Positions 5,023 to 5,061 of a DNA stretch of 5,061 nt are shown in pieces. Both the position numbers and the translations under genes were made by a program. Source of the stretch: an uncultured Clostridia bacterium (GTDB lineage Bacteria > Bacillota > Clostridia > TANB77 > CAG-508); NCBI GenBank assembly GCA_934149165.1, contig CAKPDY010000049.1:1-5061 (forward strand), read 5' to 3'. Position 1 is the first letter of the stretch. Every line of letters starts with the position of its first letter. The notes beneath the pieces were generated by a model. That model did not search any database, was not told the DNA's origin, and was given only the letters and a program-made list of their open reading frames with translations.

Positions 5023-5061
5023 TTATTTTTCAATTTCTTTTAAAATTTTTTTCATATTTTT
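5023..5061 (-). CDS. C-terminal end of a minus-strand gene running off the right edge (partial)
   Basis: Read on the minus strand, the frame from the edge gives KNMKKILKEIEK followed by TAA at 5025-5023. Only 12 codons are in the window, so the product cannot be named. The charged lysine/glutamate helix-like ending and the hairpin about 27 nt downstream suit the end of a real gene. Alternatively ATG 5055 could start nothing more than a 10-codon chance frame. It would be in the same orientation as the barrel gene. Confidence 0.35.
   Translation of the reverse strand, partial: KNMKKILKEIEK

Overview
The window is AT-rich DNA with Shine-Dalgarno-led genes, intrinsic terminators with U-tracts, near-exclusive AGA/AGG arginine codons in most genes, and proteins closest to Bacillus/Clostridium families (YkpA, YqeG, VanW family). 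This points to a low-GC Bacillota chromosome, most likely a clostridial relative. Nothing in it is clearly phage, plasmid, insertion sequence or CRISPR. Most of it is core or near-core gene content. The unusual material lies at the two edges.

Left part (1-912): a small, self-contained transcription unit encodes an 85-residue cysteine-containing protein of unknown function. It has a good promoter, a 14-bp perfect palindrome just after the -10 box, a strong ribosome binding site and a clean terminator. Next comes a complete tRNA-Arg(UCU) gene with its own promoter and terminator. A second GGGGATA-type hairpin follows, then an AT-rich leader without a supported gene and the promoter of the next operon.

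Centre (913-3924): a plus-strand operon of three genes. The first is an ABC-F ATPase of the YkpA/YbiT type, a cytosolic translation factor family. The second is a YqeG-family HAD phosphatase, related to phosphatidylglycerophosphate phosphatases. The third is a VanW-family protein whose start codon lies inside the end of yqeG (14-nt overlap, translational coupling). No vancomycin-resistance genes accompany the VanW-family gene, so resistance should not be inferred. A common theme may be translation plus envelope or lipid maintenance, but that is inference.

Right part (3925-5061): an 18-bp hairpin separates the operon from a convergent minus-strand gene for an uncharacterised 222-residue protein with a (beta/alpha)8-barrel pattern. 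Its promoter carries a small inverted repeat. The 381 bases between this gene's start (4641) and the stop of a probable partial gene at the right edge (5023) hold that promoter, a cysteine-rich minus-strand frame without a normal start (possible gene remnant), and a promoter-plus-hairpin arrangement on the plus strand that could be a small RNA. The same hairpin could instead terminate the minus-strand gene entering from the right edge. The tRNA-Arg(UCU) reads AGA/AGG, the dominant arginine codons of the neighbouring genes.
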